Part shown: positions 7,231-16,899 of the stretch, one piece after another
How positions within the stretch are numbered: the first letter of the stretch is position 1
Layout of the letters: each line of letters opens with the position of its first letter
Origin: Streptomyces umbrinus
Lineage (GTDB): Bacteria; Actinomycetota; Actinomycetes; Streptomycetales; Streptomycetaceae
Assembly (NCBI RefSeq): GCF_030817415.1
Contig: NZ_JAUSZI010000002.1
Span: 2,046,001-2,110,000, forward strand
Direction of reading: 5' to 3'
Length of the DNA: 64,000 nt
Program-made: the position numbers and the translations under genes
Notes under the pieces: generated by a model
Told to the model about the DNA's origin: nothing
The model's database searches: none
Seen by the model: only the letters and a program-made list of their open reading frames with translations

Positions 7231-9615
7231 GTGACGACACCCCTCGTAGGGTCCATCGAAGGCAGGATCGCCGAGGAACTCGGCGTACGGGAGCGGCAGG
7301 TCAAGGCCGCCGTCGACTTGCTCGACGGCGGGTCGACGGTGCCCTTCATCGCCCGCTACCGCAAGGAAGCGACCGAGATGCTCGACGACGCGCAGCTGCG
7401 CACGCTCGAGGAGCGGCTGCGCTATCTGCGGGAGCTGGAGGAGCGGCGCACGGCGATCCTCGACTCGGTGCGTGAGCAGGGCAGGCTCACCGACGAGCTG
7501 GAGGCGCAGATCCGTGGCGCCGAGACCAAGGCACGCCTGGAGGACATCTACCTGCCGTTCAAGCCGAAGCGGCGCACGAAGGCGCAGATCGCCCGTGAGG
7601 CGGGCCTGGAGCCGCTGGCCGAGGGGCTGCTCGGCGACCCGTCCGTCGACCCGCTCGCCGCGGCCCTGGCCTTCGTGGACGCCGACAAGGGCGTCGCCGA
7701 TCCGCAGGCCGCCCTGGACGGCGCCCGCGCGATCCTCACCGAGCGGTTCTCGGAGGACGCCGACCTGATCGGCGAACTGCGCGAGCGCATGTGGGTGCGG
7801 GGTCGGCTGGCCGCCAAGGTGAAGGACGGCAAGGAGGAGGCCGGCGCCAAGTTCGCCGACTACTTCGACTTCGCCGAGCCCTTCACCGACCTGCCCTCGC
7901 ACCGGATCCTCGCCATGCTGCGCGGCGAGAAGGAGGAGGTCCTGGACCTCGTCCTTGAGCCCGAGGAGCCCTCCGAACAGCCCGGCCCGTCCTCGTACGA
8001 GGGGATCGTCGCCCACCGTTTCGGGATCGCCGAGCGCGGCCGTCCCGCCGACAAGTGGCTGACGGACACGGTCCGTTGGGCCTGGCGCACCCGGCTGCTC
8101 GTACACCTCGGCATCGACATGCGGATGCGGTTGCGGACGGCCGCCGAGGACGAGGCGGTCAACGTCTTCGCGGCCAATCTCCGCGACCTGCTGCTCGCCG
8201 CCCCGGCGGGCACGCGCTCCACGCTCGGCCTCGACCCGGGTTTCCGTACGGGTGTGAAGGTGGCCGTGGTCGACGCGACCGGCAAGGTCGTCGCCACGGA
8301 CGTCATCTACCCCCACGTCCCGGCGAACAAGTGGGACGAGGCCATCGCCAAGCTCGCCCGCCTCTCCAAGGAGCACGCGGTCGAGCTGATCTCCATCGGC
8401 AACGGCACGGCGTCCCGCGAGACCGACAAGCTCGCCGGTGAACTCATCGCCAAGCACCCGGAGTTGAACCTCACGAAGGTGATGGTGTCCGAGGCGGGCG
8501 CGTCCGTGTACTCGGCGTCGGCGTTCGCCTCGGCGGAGCTGCCCGGCATGGACGTGTCGCTGCGCGGCGCCGTCTCCATCGCCCGCCGCCTGCAGGACCC
8601 GCTCGCCGAGCTGGTGAAGATCGACCCGAAGTCGATCGGTGTCGGCCAGTACCAGCACGACCTGTCCGAGGTGAAGCTCTCCCGCTCCCTCGACGCGGTC
8701 GTGGAGGACTGTGTGAACGGCGTGGGCGTGGACGTGAACACGGCCTCGGCCCCGCTGCTCTCGCGGGTCTCCGGCATCACCTCCGGACTCGCCGAGAACA
8801 TCGTGGCGCACCGCGACACGAACGGCCCCTTCACCTCGCGTACGGCGCTGAAGAGCGTGGCACGCCTCGGCCCCAAGGCGTACGAGCAGTGCGCGGGCTT
8901 CCTGCGGATCCGTGGCGGTGACGACCCGCTGGACGCGTCCAGCGTGCACCCCGAGGCGTATCCCGTGGTGCGGCGGATGGTGAAGACGGCGGGCAGCGAG
9001 GTCGCCTCGCTGGTCGGGAACACGAGTGTGCTGCGGTCGCTGCGGCCGGACGACTTCGTGGACGAGACATTCGGTCTGCCGACCGTGACCGACATCCTGA
9101 AGGAGCTGGAGAAGCCGGGGCGCGACCCGCGGCCCGCCTTCAAGACGGCCACCTTCAAGGACGGCGTGGAGAAGATCTCCGACCTGGCCCCCGGGATGGT
9201 CCTCGAAGGTGTCGTGACGAACGTGGCCGCCTTCGGTGCCTTCGTGGACGTCGGCGTCCACCAGGACGGTCTGGTGCACGTCTCCGCGATGTCCAAGACG
9301 TTCGTCAAGGACCCGCGGGACGTGGTGAAGTCCGGTGACATCGTCAAGGTGAAGGTGCTCGAGGTCGACATCCCGCGCAAGCGGATCTCGCTGACGCTGC
9401 GGCTGGACGACGAGGCGGCGGCCTCCGGCGAGGGGCGGCAGGACCGGCCTCAGCGGGGTGGGCGGCCGCCTCAGCAGCGCGGGCAGCAGCGGCAGGGGCA
9501 GGGGCAGGGGCGCTCCGGCGGGGGTTCACGGCAGGCCCCGCCGCCCGCCAACAGCGCGATGGCGGATGCCTTGCGGCGGGCGGGGCTCGGTGATTCCAAG
9601 AAGGGGAAGCGCTGA
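7231..9615 (+). CDS. tex: Tex family RNA-binding transcription accessory protein
   Basis: A 794-residue cytosolic nucleic-acid-binding protein, near the usual Tex length. Landmarks in order: the N-terminal helical Tex region ([17 protein letters not shown], then [17 protein letters not shown]), the YqgF/RNase H-like domain from ~residue 325 ([18 protein letters not shown]), helix-hairpin-helix segments near residue 510 ([15 protein letters not shown]), and an S1 RNA-binding domain at ~650-725 ([22 protein letters not shown]). A low-complexity Gln/Gly/Arg tail closes the protein and is probably disordered. Tex is linked to transcription, RNA metabolism and toxin expression in other bacteria. 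The GTG at 7231 begins the conserved N-terminus. It is probably monocistronic, with an intergenic repeat and hairpin after the stop. Confidence 0.93.
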   Translation: MTTPLVGSIEGRIAEELGVRERQVKAAVDLLDGGSTVPFIARYRKEATEMLDDAQLRTLEERLRYLRELEERRTAILDSVREQGRLTDELEAQIRGAETKARLEDIYLPFKPKRRTKAQIAREAGLEPLAEGLLGDPSVDPLAAALAFVDADKGVADPQAALDGARAILTERFSEDADLIGELRERMWVRGRLAAKVKDGKEEAGAKFADYFDFAEPFTDLPSHRILAMLRGEKEEVLDLVLEPEEPSEQPGPSSYEGIVAHRFGIAERGRPADKWLTDTVRWAWRTRLLVHLGIDMRMRLRTAAEDEAVNVFAANLRDLLLAAPAGTRSTLGLDPGFRTGVKVAVVDATGKVVATDVIYPHVPANKWDEAIAKLARLSKEHAVELISIGNGTASRETDKLAGELIAKHPELNLTKVMVSEAGASVYSASAFASAELPGMDVSLRGAVSIARRLQDPLAELVKIDPKSIGVGQYQHDLSEVKLSRSLDAVVEDCVNGVGVDVNTASAPLLSRVSGITSGLAENIVAHRDTNGPFTSRTALKSVARLGPKAYEQCAGFLRIRGGDDPLDASSVHPEAYPVVRRMVKTAGSEVASLVGNTSVLRSLRPDDFVDETFGLPTVTDILKELEKPGRDPRPAFKTATFKDGVEKISDLAPGMVLEGVVTNVAAFGAFVDVGVHQDGLVHVSAMSKTFVKDPRDVVKSGDIVKVKVLEVDIPRKRISLTLRLDDEAAASGEGRQDRPQRGGRPPQQRGQQRQGQGQGRSGGGSRQAPPPANSAMADALRRAGLGDSKKGKR

Positions 9616-9623
9616 GTTCTTTG

Positions 9624-9675
9624 TGCGGGTTAGTGGGGGCTGATCGCGCAGTTCCCCGCGCCCCTGAAGGGGCGC
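9624..9675 (+). repeat. Intergenic repeat (short form) with terminator hairpin after tex
   Basis: Contains the family core GCGCAGTTCCCCGCGCCCC and ends in a perfect 7-bp stem (9658-9664 with 9669-9675, loop TGAA). It lies between convergent tex and the ABC-F gene and probably terminates both. Confidence 0.75.
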
Positions 9676-9700
9676 TCCTGCGCGGCCACCTTTCCCCTCG

Positions 9701-11341
9701 CTAGCGCTCCGTCACCTTGCCCGCCGCCACCTCCAGGCGGCGGGTCGTGTGGACCGCGTCCAGCATGCGGCGGTCGTGGGTGACCAGGAGGAGCGTGCCC
9801 TCGTACGAGTCGAGGGCCGACTCCAGTTGCTCGATGGCCGGCAGGTCGAGGTGGTTCGTCGGCTCGTCGAGGACGAGGAGGTTGACGCCTCGGCCCTGGA
9901 GGAGGGCGAGGGCTGAGCGGGTCCGTTCGCCCGGGGAGAGCGTGGCGGCCGGGCGCAGGACGTGCTCCGCCTTGAGGCCGAACTTGGCCAGCAGGGTGCG
10001 GAGTTCGGCAGGCTCGGTGTCGGGCACGGCCGCGGAGAACGCGTCGATCAGGGCCTCCGGGCCGTGGAACAGCTTGCGGGCCTGGTCGACCTCGCCGACG
10101 ATCACGCCCGATCCCAGGGTGGCGTGGCCCGAGTCCAGAGGCACCCGGCCGAGCAGGGCTCCGAGCAGGGTCGACTTGCCCGCGCCGTTCGCGCCGGTGA
10201 CGGCGACACGGTCCGCCCAGTCGATCTGGAGCGTGGCCGGGCCGAAGTTGAAGTCGCCCCGCCGGACCTCGGCGTCCCGCAGGGTGGCGACCACGGCGCC
10301 GGACCGCGGGGCGGCCGCGATCTCCATCCGCAGTTCCCACTCCTTGCGCGGCTCCTCCACCACGTCCAGCCGCTCGATCATGCGCTGGGTCTGCCGGGCC
10401 TTCGCGGCCTGCTTCTCGCTGGCCTCGCTGCGGAACTTGCGGCCGATCTTGTCGTTGTCGTTGTTCGCCTTGCGCCGGGCGTTCTTGACGCCCTTGTCCA
10501 TCCAGGAGCGCTGCATCTGGGCGCGCCCTTCGAGCGCGGTCCGCTTGTCGGCGTACTCCTCGAAGTCGTCGCGGGCGTGCCGACGGGCGACGTCCCGCTC
10601 CTCCAGATAGGCCTCGTAGCCGCCGCCGTACAGCTTGATCTGCTGCTGGACGAGGTCGAGTTCGAGGACCTTGGTGACCGTGCGGGTGAGGAACTCGCGG
10701 TCGTGGCTGACGACGACCGTGCCCGCGCGCAGGCCGGAGACGAAGCGTTCGAGGCGCTCCAGGCCGTCCAGGTCGAGGTCGTTGGTCGGCTCGTCGAGCA
10801 GGAACACGTCGTAGCGGGAGAGGAGGAGGGAGGCGAGTCCGGCCCGGGCGGCCTGGCCGCCGGAGAGGGCGGTCATCGGGTGGTCCAGGCCGACGGCGAG
10901 TCCGAGCGAGTCGGCGACCTCCTCGGCCCGCTCGTCGAGGTCGGCTCCGCCAAGGTCGAGCCAGCGCTCCAGGCTGGTCGAGTACGCGTCGTCCGAGCCC
11001 GGCGCCCCGTCGACGAGCGCCTGCGTGGCCTCGTCCATCAGTCGCTGGGCCTCGGTGACGCCCGTGCGGCGCGCCAGGAAGTCCCGGACGGTCTCGCCGG
11101 TCCTGCGCTCCGGCTCCTGCGGAAGATGGCCGACGGTCGCGGCCGGCGGGGAGAGCCGCAGCTCGCCCTCCTCGGGTGTGAGCAGCCCGGCGAGCATCCG
11201 CAGCAGGGTGGACTTGCCCGCTCCGTTGGCACCGACGAGACCGATCACGTCGCCGGGCGCGACGACGAGGTCGAGCCCGGAGAAGAGCGAGCGGTCGCCG
11301 TGGCCGGCGGCGAGGTTCTTGGCGACGAGGGTGGCAGTCAT
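9701..11341 (-). CDS. ABC-F family ATPase (ribosome-associated)
   Basis: A 546-residue soluble protein with two ABC ATPase domains and no membrane segments. The first has Walker A GANGAGKST (~residue 34), signature LSGGQ and Walker B LLDEPTNDLD; the second has Walker A GANGAGKST, signature LSPGE and Walker B LVLDEPTNHLD. A charged linker rich in Lys/Arg (MDKGVKNARRKANNDNDKIGRK) lies between, as in ABC-F proteins that enter the ribosomal E site. Members either regulate translation or protect ribosomes from antibiotics; sequence alone does not decide. It is convergent with tex, with 202 bp upstream before the end of the next gene. Confidence 0.88.
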   Translation of the reverse strand: MTATLVAKNLAAGHGDRSLFSGLDLVVAPGDVIGLVGANGAGKSTLLRMLAGLLTPEEGELRLSPPAATVGHLPQEPERRTGETVRDFLARRTGVTEAQRLMDEATQALVDGAPGSDDAYSTSLERWLDLGGADLDERAEEVADSLGLAVGLDHPMTALSGGQAARAGLASLLLSRYDVFLLDEPTNDLDLDGLERLERFVSGLRAGTVVVSHDREFLTRTVTKVLELDLVQQQIKLYGGGYEAYLEERDVARRHARDDFEEYADKRTALEGRAQMQRSWMDKGVKNARRKANNDNDKIGRKFRSEASEKQAAKARQTQRMIERLDVVEEPRKEWELRMEIAAAPRSGAVVATLRDAEVRRGDFNFGPATLQIDWADRVAVTGANGAGKSTLLGALLGRVPLDSGHATLGSGVIVGEVDQARKLFHGPEALIDAFSAAVPDTEPAELRTLLAKFGLKAEHVLRPAATLSPGERTRSALALLQGRGVNLLVLDEPTNHLDLPAIEQLESALDSYEGTLLLVTHDRRMLDAVHTTRRLEVAAGKVTER

Positions 11342-11442
11342 CAGAGGGCGATCCTAATCGCCCGGCCACGCGCGACCGCCCTCGGTTTTCGTGCACGCTG
11401 ACGCCCCGGCGCCGGTACGTGGTCGCCCCGGTCCCGGCGCGG

Positions 11443-11473
11443 CGACATCGAGGGCGCCCTCGCGCCGATGTCG
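11443..11473 (-). terminator. Nested inverted repeat after the Cys-motif gene
   Basis: CGACATCG (11443-11450) pairs with CGATGTCG (11466-11473) around an inner 10-bp palindrome AGGGCGCCCT. It lies beyond the 3' end of the minus-strand gene at 11545 and upstream of the ABC-F gene, so it could end one transcript or regulate the next. Confidence 0.45.
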
Positions 11474-11544
11474 GGGGCTCTCGGCGCGCGGATGTCGGGT
11501 TCCCCGCGCACGGCCGTCGGAGAATCCGGGCGCGCCCGGGGAGC

Positions 11545-12564
11545 TCAGCGCACCATCGCCTCCACCAGCACGCCTCCCGATGTCCGGGCCACGATGAACG
11601 ACTCTCCCTTCGTGGCCTTGGCGTCCAGGGCGAGCCGGTGGCGGCCCGCTTCCAGGACGCCGTCGAAGACCTCGTACATGTGCGTGCGGTAGAGGCGGTC
11701 GAGGCGGTACGCGGTCAGCTGGACCCGGCAGGTGGAGGTGACCTCGACGCCCGCCTCGCCGTCGGCGGCGACCAGCCGGGTCAGACGACGCTGTTCCTGG
11801 GGGCTGCGGTCCAGGGCGTTCTCTATCTGGGCGACCAGGAGCGGGACGATCGGGGCCAGACCCTCGACGTACGCGACATCGACGCCCGCGTGCTCGAAGG
11901 ACTGCCGTACGGCGGCACGTTCCTGCTCGGTGACCGCGCGGCCGAAGGCGACGGCCCCGTACGTGCGCAGTTCGTCGGCGGAGATGTCGGTGGCGTCCTG
12001 CGCGGTCTCGGCACCGATGCCGATGATGCGCAGGGCGGCGGCGAGTTTGGCCAGGACGGCGGCCCTGGCGCCGATGAGCAGGACCCTGCGTCGCTCGCCC
12101 GCGGTGCCGGTGAGCAGCGACCCCAGGGCGGCGCGGTACTCCTCGCCGTGGAAGAGGAACGGGCCGATGCCGTGATAGCCGTTCCGCTCCAGATCCGCGT
12201 GTTCGTCGGTCTGCCAGGCGAAGTCGCGCCATACGTAGTCGTCGCCGTGCCGTTCGATCGCGGCGGTCACGGCGCCGCACCCGAGGTCCTCGCACTCGGG
12301 GCAGCCGTAGATGACGTACCGGCCGCCCTCCAGCGGGGCGTCGGCTTCCAGGAGGAGACTGCGTACCTGTGCGGTGAAGATCGCGGGCGGTACGTCGGAG
12401 GCGAGGGGGGACACGGCGTCGAGGTCGGAGAGCTGGTACAGCAGCGGGCGGCCGTCGACGATGAAGTCGACGAAATCCCGGTGCGCTTGGTAGTCACCGT
12501 TGGCAAGGACTCCACCGGCACGCATCGCCGGTGCCAGGCCGAAGGTCGCGTACTCGGCAGACAT
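11545..12564 (-). CDS. Conserved protein of unknown function with a Cys-rich CPxC motif
   Basis: A 339-residue soluble protein that I cannot assign. The N-terminal ~150 residues contain GRYVIYGCPECEDLGCGAV, where Cys88, Cys91 and Cys96 could bind a metal. A Rossmann-like stretch follows (RRRVLLIGARAAVLAKLAAALRIIG, about 178-202), then a helical region and a beta-rich C-terminus (LTAYRLDRLYRTHMYEVFDG). The dinucleotide-type fold could suggest an oxidoreductase, but no clean GxGxxG is present. The start is the ATG at 12564, divergent by 66 bp from the D-amino-acid oxidase gene. Confidence 0.6.
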   Translation of the reverse strand: MSAEYATFGLAPAMRAGGVLANGDYQAHRDFVDFIVDGRPLLYQLSDLDAVSPLASDVPPAIFTAQVRSLLLEADAPLEGGRYVIYGCPECEDLGCGAVTAAIERHGDDYVWRDFAWQTDEHADLERNGYHGIGPFLFHGEEYRAALGSLLTGTAGERRRVLLIGARAAVLAKLAAALRIIGIGAETAQDATDISADELRTYGAVAFGRAVTEQERAAVRQSFEHAGVDVAYVEGLAPIVPLLVAQIENALDRSPQEQRRLTRLVAADGEAGVEVTSTCRVQLTAYRLDRLYRTHMYEVFDGVLEAGRHRLALDAKATKGESFIVARTSGGVLVEAMVR

Positions 12565-12630
12565 GCTGTGAGTATCCCCAGAGTGAGCGCTGTCTGAGCA
12601 CGGCATGACACATTCCGCTAACGTCCCCGC

Positions 12631-13590
12631 GTGACGAGGGATCGAAGCGGTGACGTGATAGTGGTCGGCAGCGGGGTCATAGGGCTGACGACGGCGGTCG
12701 TTCTGGCCGAGAGCGGTAGGCGGGTGCAGGTCTGGACGCGGGAGCCCGCCGAGGGAACCACCTCGGCGGTTGCGGGCGCACTGTGGTGGCCTTACAGCGT
12801 CGAGCCGCTGGAACTCGCCCGCGCGTGGGCCCTGGAGTCACTTTCCGTGTACGAGGAGTTGGCGGCGCGGCCCGACGAGACGGGCGTACGCATGGTCGAG
12901 GGCGTACTGGGTGGGGCACGGCTGGACGAGCAGGGGCCGTGGGCGGCCGCTCGGCTGCCGGGGCTCCGGGCGTCGACGCCCGAGGAGTACGCGGGAACCG
13001 GGCTGTGGGCCCGGCTGCCGTTGATCGACATGCCGGTGCAGTTGCGGTGGCTGCGCGAGCGGTTCCTGCGGGCGGGCGGGACGGTCGAGGTGCGTGCCGT
13101 GACGGATCTCGCCGAGGCGGGGGCGGCGGCGCCGGTGGTCGTCAACTGCACGGGGCTGGGCGCCCGGGATCTCGTACCCGATCCTGCAGTTCGGCCCGTG
13201 CGGGGGCAGCTTGTGATCGTGGAGAACCCCGGTGTGCGTAGCTGGCTCGTCTCGACGGATGCCGCCGCCGGGACGACCACCTATCTGTTTCCGCAGCCCG
13301 ACCGGTTGGTGCTGGGTGGGACGACCGACGAGGACGAGTGGTCGCTGACGCCTGATCCGGCGGTGGCGGCGCGGATCGTGGAGCGGTGTGCGCGGTTTCG
13401 GCCCGCGGTGGCGCGGGCGCGGGTGTTGGGGCATCGGGTCGGGTTGCGGCCTGTGCGGGGTGTTGTGCGGCTTGAGCAGGAAGTTCGGGGTGGGGGTGGG
13501 GTGTTGGTGCACAACTATGGGCATGGTGGGGCGGGGGTGACTGTGGCTTGGGGGTGTGCGCGGGTGGCTGCCGGGCTTGCCTTCGGCTGA
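12631..13590 (+). CDS. D-amino-acid oxidase (FAD-dependent)
   Basis: A 319-residue flavoenzyme that deaminates D-amino acids to 2-oxo acids with H2O2 release. The FAD Rossmann motif VIVVGSGVIGLTTAVVLAE begins at ~residue 8; the substrate/FAD block STPEEYAGTGLWARLPLIDMPVQ is typical of DAAO; the C-terminal signature YGHGGAGVTVAWGCARVAAGL ends the protein. Length is slightly shorter than the fungal enzymes and normal for actinobacteria. A GTG at 12631 is used. A related activity such as D-aspartate oxidase is possible. A 10-bp perfect hairpin follows nine bases after the stop. Confidence 0.88.
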   Translation: MTRDRSGDVIVVGSGVIGLTTAVVLAESGRRVQVWTREPAEGTTSAVAGALWWPYSVEPLELARAWALESLSVYEELAARPDETGVRMVEGVLGGARLDEQGPWAAARLPGLRASTPEEYAGTGLWARLPLIDMPVQLRWLRERFLRAGGTVEVRAVTDLAEAGAAAPVVVNCTGLGARDLVPDPAVRPVRGQLVIVENPGVRSWLVSTDAAAGTTTYLFPQPDRLVLGGTTDEDEWSLTPDPAVAARIVERCARFRPAVARARVLGHRVGLRPVRGVVRLEQEVRGGGGVLVHNYGHGGAGVTVAWGCARVAAGLAFG

Positions 13591-13599
13591 GTGCCCTGC

Positions 13600-13623
13600 G
13601 GGGCGCCCTTTGCAGGGCGCCCC
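13600..13623 (+). terminator. Perfect 10-bp hairpin terminator after the D-amino-acid oxidase gene
   Basis: GGGGCGCCCT (13600-13609) pairs with AGGGCGCCCC (13614-13623) around a TTGC loop, immediately after the stop codon. No T-run is present. Confidence 0.7.
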
Positions 13624-13646
13624 GTGGTGAGGGGTTGTTTGTTGGC

Positions 13647-13690
13647 TGCGGGTTCGTTGTGGCTGGTCGCGCAGTTCCCCGCGCCCCTGA
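13647..13690 (+). repeat. Intergenic repeat (short form)
   Basis: Carries the full short-form consensus: TGCGGGTTCGTTGTGGCTGG followed by the GCGCAGTTCCCCGCGCCCC core. The copy lacks the GGGGCGC partner strand, so it makes no hairpin; the separate stem at 13600-13623 does that job. The remaining ~135 bp up to the BCCT stop codon are low-complexity and C-rich, with no gene. Confidence 0.75.
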
Positions 13691-13826
13691 AAGACGAAAG
13701 CCTCGCCCTCGCCTCCCGGCCGACCTCGCCGAGCCTCAGCCCCAAGACCCAAGACCCCAGCCCTGAGCCGAACCTGACGCTCGGCCCGACTCGGACCGCG
13801 GCCCGCAGCCTGGCATGGCCCGGCGC

Positions 13827-15533
13827 TCAGCCGTGGTCGTGGCCCAGGGGGTCGCCCTCCGTTTCTGTGCCGGCACCTGGGCCGACCCTGATCTCGAATT
13901 CGCCGTCGTACTTCTTGTGGCCCTCGATCACGGCGAGCGAGACGGCCTCGGAGCCCATTTCGTGGCGCACGATGACGGGGTCCCTGCGCAGGTCGCGCAT
14001 GAGGGAGATGCACATGCCGATCATCACGAGGACGAAGGGCGCGGCGGCCAGGATCGTGAGGTTCTGCAGGCCGGTGAGCGCGTTGCCCTCGGTGCCGACG
14101 AGCAGCATGATGGCGGCGACGGCTCCGGTGACCACGCCCCAGAACACCACGACGAAGCGGCCGGGTTCGAGGGCGCCCTTCTGGGAGAGCGTGCCCATCA
14201 CGATGGACGCGGCGTCGGCGCCGGAGACGAAGAAGATGCCGACGAGGATCATCACGAGCAGGCTGGTCGCGGTCGCGATGGGGAACTCCTGGAGAACGCC
14301 GAAGAGTTGGCCCTCGGGGGTCGACTCGCCGCCGAGATCGCCGCCCTCCTTCAGCTTCATCGCCGTACCGCCGAAGATCGCGAACCAGACGAGACTTACG
14401 GTGCTGGGCACGAGGATGACGCCGCCGACGAACTGCCGGATGGTGCGGCCGCGGCTGATGCGGGCGATGAACATGCCGACGAAGGGCGTCCAGGAGATCC
14501 ACCACGCCCAGTAGAAGACGGTCCAGCTGCCGAGCCAGTCCGCGACGCCCTCGCCGGTGCTGGCCTCGGTACGGCCGGCCAGCTGCGGCAGGTCACCGAG
14601 GTAGGAGAAGACCGAGGTGGGCAGCAGGTCGAGGACGATGACCGTCGGACCCGCGATGAACACGAAGACGGCGAGCACCAGGGCGAGCACCATGTTGATG
14701 TTGGACAGCCACTGGATGCCCTTCTCGATACCGGAGATGGCCGAGGCGACGAACGCCACCGTCAGGACGGCGATGATCACGACGAGCAGACCGTCGCTCA
14801 CCTTGTCCATCCAGTCCAGCTCGGTGAATCCGGAGCCGATCTGGAGGGCGCCGAGGCCCAGGGAGGCCGCGGAGCCGAAGACGGTGGCGATGATCGCGAG
14901 GATGTCGATGGCCCGGCCGACGCTGCCGTTCGCGTGCTTCTCCCCGATGAGCGGGGTGAAGACGGCGCTGATCGTCTGGCGGCGGCGCTTGCGGAAGGTG
15001 CTGTAGGCGATGGCGAGGCCGACCACCGCGTAGATCGCCCAGGGGTGGAGCGTCCAGTGGAAGAGGGTGGTGGCCATCGCCGTCTGCATGCGTTCCGCGG
15101 AGTCCGCGGGGTCGGTTCCCGGTGGCGGGGTCGTGTAGTGGGAGAGCGGCTCGCTCACGCCGTAGAACATCAGGCCGATGCCCATACCGGCACTGAACAT
15201 CATCGCGACCCAGGACACGGTCTTGAACTCGGGCTCCTCGCCCTCCGCGCCGAGGTGGATCCTGCCGTACCGGCTGACCGCGAGCCACAGTGCGAAGACC
15301 ACGAAGCCCGAGGCAGCCAGCATGAAGCCCCAGCCGCCGTTGTGGATCAGGCCGCTGAGCATCTTGTCGGAGGCGCTCTTCAGGGAGTCGGTGCCGACCG
15401 ATCCCCAGATCACGAAGGCCACGGTGATGGCGGCGGTGACACCGAACACCACCCAGTCGGTGTGCTGACCGGGGCCGCCGGGAATGTCCGATGGACCTTC
15501 CCGGCCTCCCCTCTTGTACAGGTCTTCAGTCAT
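13827..15533 (-). CDS. BCCT family glycine betaine/choline-type transporter
   Basis: A 568-residue inner-membrane protein with about 12 membrane segments, taking up betaine, choline, carnitine or ectoine with Na+ or H+. The family stretch WTVFYWAWWISWTPFVGMFIARISRGRTIR is visible near the middle and includes the aromatic substrate box and the basic loop after helix 8; the GMGIGLMFYGVSEPL segment (residues ~100-115) is also diagnostic. The hydrophilic ~40-residue C-terminus ends DPLGHDHG. I start at the ATG at 15533, eight bases after GGAAGG; a GTG three codons upstream is in frame. It appears monocistronic. The substrate cannot be assigned. Confidence 0.92.
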   Translation of the reverse strand: MTEDLYKRGGREGPSDIPGGPGQHTDWVVFGVTAAITVAFVIWGSVGTDSLKSASDKMLSGLIHNGGWGFMLAASGFVVFALWLAVSRYGRIHLGAEGEEPEFKTVSWVAMMFSAGMGIGLMFYGVSEPLSHYTTPPPGTDPADSAERMQTAMATTLFHWTLHPWAIYAVVGLAIAYSTFRKRRRQTISAVFTPLIGEKHANGSVGRAIDILAIIATVFGSAASLGLGALQIGSGFTELDWMDKVSDGLLVVIIAVLTVAFVASAISGIEKGIQWLSNINMVLALVLAVFVFIAGPTVIVLDLLPTSVFSYLGDLPQLAGRTEASTGEGVADWLGSWTVFYWAWWISWTPFVGMFIARISRGRTIRQFVGGVILVPSTVSLVWFAIFGGTAMKLKEGGDLGGESTPEGQLFGVLQEFPIATATSLLVMILVGIFFVSGADAASIVMGTLSQKGALEPGRFVVVFWGVVTGAVAAIMLLVGTEGNALTGLQNLTILAAAPFVLVMIGMCISLMRDLRRDPVIVRHEMGSEAVSLAVIEGHKKYDGEFEIRVGPGAGTETEGDPLGHDHG

Positions 15534-15621
15534 CTGCGGCACCTTCCCCTGTAAACCGTGGGTAAGCCATTTCCTCGCTATGCCCTACGACCTACCACAG
15601 GTGCTACAGATCTCACCCACC

Positions 15622-16899
15622 TCAGCAGTCGGTGTCGGGTTCCCCGACCGTGAGGCGGTACGGGGCACGCTCGTCGAGGAGCAGCGGGACGAGCGCGCGC
15701 AGGGACTGGCGCAGCGGGACGTGGGCGCCGTCCGCGTCCTGTCGCGCTCTCACGCCGTGCAGGGCGAGTTCGTCCTTTATGTCCGCGTACTGGTCGGCCG
15801 TCAGCCGGTAGGCGCAGGGCGGGTCCGCGATGATCTCGGACGGTTCGGCCGGGTCGTTGTCGGCGCCCCCGACGTAGACCGGGCCTGTATCCCGGTAACC
15901 GGCCAGCCGGGCCGCCGTCGTGGCCGCCTCGATCCGGGTGCGTCGTTCGCCCGCGAACTCGAACAGCCCGTCCAGCGCGGCCAGTTGGGAGTGGACGCGG
16001 CGCCGGTTGTTGAGTGCCTCGTCGGCCTTCTCGGCGTCCGTGAGGGGGTCGACGCGGCTCTCGATGAGCAGCCCGACGCCGTGCTTGACGCCGGACATGT
16101 TCCGCAGGATCCGCTCCTGTCCGTCGCCCGCGACCTGCCGGATCGGGTCACCGGTCACCGGGTCGGTCCAGATTCCGTACGTGCCGGTCGAGTACCCCTC
16201 AGCCTGGGCGGCCGGCCGCACGTATGTCCGCGACAAGGTCCGCCCCTCGTCGTGCACGGCCGCGTCGGTGTTGAGGTTGCGCGGCCAGAGGTCGAAGAGG
16301 TCCTTGTCGTAGTACGGGGGTGTGGCCCCGTACTCGTGCAGGTCGTAGATCACGTCGGGCTTGCGGTCGCGGACGACGGCGGCCATGGCGCGGCCCTCGG
16401 CCGTCTGGAGCGCGAGATGGTCGCGGTTGATGTCGATGCCGTCGCTGTTGCCGCGGGTGTCGGCGGCCCGGCCGTCCGGGTTGGCAGTGGGCACGACGAG
16501 CAGCGTGGTGCGGTCGAGGAACTTCCGCGTGGCGGAGTCCTTCGCGTACGCGAGGTCGCGGACCGTCGTGAGACAGGCCTCGCGCCCGGAGGGTTCGTCG
16601 CCGTGCTGGCTGCACACCAGCAGGACGGTGTTGGCCGCGTGGCTGTTGCCGATGCGTACGAGCCGGAGCGGGCGGTCCTGTTTGGTCGTGCCGATCCGGC
16701 TGATCGACACCCGGCTGCTCGACTTGTCGACGGCGGCGAGGAAGTCCCGCTCCTCGGGCTGGGTGGTCCAGCGTGCGCCGTCGGTCTGCTCGAATCCGGT
16801 ACGGGGTGGGGGCGGGGCCGCATGGGCGGGCACTGTCAGCAGGGGCGAGGTGAGCACCGCCGCCGTCAGTGCGACGGCGGCGGTACGGCGGGGTGTCAT
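15622..16899 (-). CDS. Secreted M14 family zinc carboxypeptidase
   Basis: A 425-residue exported metallopeptidase. A Sec-type signal ([24 protein letters not shown]) ends near residue 28. The M14 zinc motif His-x2-Glu is in [12 protein letters not shown], and the third ligand is probably the His of [11 protein letters not shown]. The substrate-binding NPDGR and NRDHL blocks lie between them. It removes C-terminal residues from peptides or trims peptidoglycan-type substrates. Its ATG overlaps the TGA of the upstream X-Pro peptidase gene by one base (TGATG), so the two are translationally coupled and likely form a peptide-scavenging pair. Confidence 0.88.
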   Translation of the reverse strand: MTPRRTAAVALTAAVLTSPLLTVPAHAAPPPPRTGFEQTDGARWTTQPEERDFLAAVDKSSSRVSISRIGTTKQDRPLRLVRIGNSHAANTVLLVCSQHGDEPSGREACLTTVRDLAYAKDSATRKFLDRTTLLVVPTANPDGRAADTRGNSDGIDINRDHLALQTAEGRAMAAVVRDRKPDVIYDLHEYGATPPYYDKDLFDLWPRNLNTDAAVHDEGRTLSRTYVRPAAQAEGYSTGTYGIWTDPVTGDPIRQVAGDGQERILRNMSGVKHGVGLLIESRVDPLTDAEKADEALNNRRRVHSQLAALDGLFEFAGERRTRIEAATTAARLAGYRDTGPVYVGGADNDPAEPSEIIADPPCAYRLTADQYADIKDELALHGVRARQDADGAHVPLRQSLRALVPLLLDERAPYRLTVGEPDTDC

